Part shown: positions 63,561 to 64,000 of the stretch, in pieces
How the letters are laid out: each line of letters starts with the position of its first letter
How positions within the stretch are numbered: position 1 is the stretch's first letter
Source: Brugia malayi
Lineage: Eukaryota; Nematoda; Chromadorea; Rhabditida; Onchocercidae
Direction of reading: 5' to 3'
Assembly (NCBI RefSeq): GCF_000002995.4
Contig: NW_025062477.1
Location: 4,374,649-4,438,648, forward strand
DNA: 64,000 nt
Made by a program: the position numbers and the translations under genes
Notes under the pieces: model-generated
Databases searched by the model: none
Told to the model about the DNA's origin: nothing
What the model saw: only the letters and a program-made list of their open reading frames with translations

Positions 63561-63856
63561 ATATTTGTACAAAAAAAAAGTGTATAAACACTTTTCAATT
63601 CAACAGTAACTCTTAGAGCTTAAAACGGAAGAAAGCAAAGGATGAACTAATAAAAATTTAAATTTTATTACAGCTACCTGTTTCAGTATCATATTAAAAG
63701 TTCTTTTATTTTTTTAAATCATTATTTCCTGTTGAAATTAGTAATTCTTAAAATTTATATGGTATTTTTTAGATAATTTTACAGAATTTTAGCAAAAATT
63801 TACTCTTATTTAGAATGAATTTTATAATCTCTCAGATCTATTAACACAACTAACTC

Positions 63857-64000
63857 TTAGTACAGGCAAAAAAAAAAAAAAGAAAAAAAAAAGGCAATGA
63901 ATCAATTTTTTGGCTAATATTTGGTATTGTTTGCTTCATAATATTAGCTACAGTAATCCTACCAAAAAGTGCGCAGATGGTTGTTGCGGGTTGTCGCAGG
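63857..64000 (+). CDS. Possible partial exon at the right edge, hydrophobic segment
   Basis: One frame is open from about 63857 to the window end and gives, after a Lys-rich stretch from an A tract, NESIFWLIFGIVCFIILAT then VILPKSAQMVVAGCRR. This looks like a signal anchor or membrane segment. There is no ATG in frame in the visible part; a splice acceptor (CTTAG at 63860 or TACAG at 63865) could start it. Family unknown. Confidence 0.25.

Noticed and set aside
1..64000. Transposons, CRISPR arrays, tRNA/rRNA genes, viral insertions
   Set aside because: No transposase or reverse transcriptase motif, terminal-repeat pair with target duplication, regularly spaced array or cloverleaf was recognised by eye. 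Short degenerate copies could be missed.

Overview
The window is AT-rich animal DNA and almost certainly comes from a nematode, probably a parasitic, filaria-like one. The evidence is the gene set (a ceh-17/Phox2 homeobox gene, a cuticlin-type ZP gene, a Pepsin-I3-like secreted protein, a Scratch-family zinc finger), short exons with introns mostly of 60-1500 bases, and splice acceptors without a matching upstream exon just before most start codons, as expected for spliced-leader trans-splicing. Species placement is inference. Nothing bacterial, no CRISPR array, no recognisable transposon ORF and no tRNA or rRNA was seen. All gene models were built by hand; exon phases were checked so each model reads open from ATG to stop.

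Layout: 1-3382 is microsatellite-rich spacer. 3408-8722 (+) is a 12-exon gene with an N-terminal FLYWCH/GCM-like zinc motif and an unrecognised helical C-terminal half. 9137-11804 (-) is a 5-exon paired-like homeobox gene (ceh-17/Phox2), convergent with the previous gene. 11805-16347 is spacer and presumed regulatory DNA. 16381-18688 (+) is RPF2 (Brix domain, 60S ribosome assembly), convergent with 19446-21059 (-), DCTN6 (dynactin p27). 21060-29809 is an 8.7 kb gene-free stretch with a perfectly spaced 122-base duplication. 29867-36599 (+) is a 16-exon FERM-domain protein of the FRMD3/FRMD5 type with a C-terminal membrane segment. 38853-41744 (+) is a DHHC palmitoyltransferase of the ZDHHC1/11 type. 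41810-47195 is spacer with minisatellites.

47239-50330 (+) is a small secreted protein with a Pepsin-I3-like motif. Only about 60 bases later comes a possible trans-splice site for the cuticlin-like ZP membrane protein at 50562-55383 (+), so the two may form an operon. 57085-61606 (-) is a 7-exon Scratch/Snail-type C2H2 zinc-finger factor. The last 2 kb holds a broken coding-like segment on the minus strand and a hydrophobic open frame running off the right edge.

The genes do not form one pathway. Two are transcription factors with expected neuronal roles (ceh-17, Scratch), two are housekeeping (RPF2, DCTN6), two act at membranes (FRMD3/5-like, ZDHHC), and the Pepsin-I3-like and ZP genes are both predicted to enter the secretory route. 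The features most worth follow-up are the possible Pepsin-I3/ZP operon, the FLYWCH-like orphan gene, a perfect 21-base-pair hairpin in a Scratch intron, frequent AAG splice acceptors, and the broken segment at 63187-63560.
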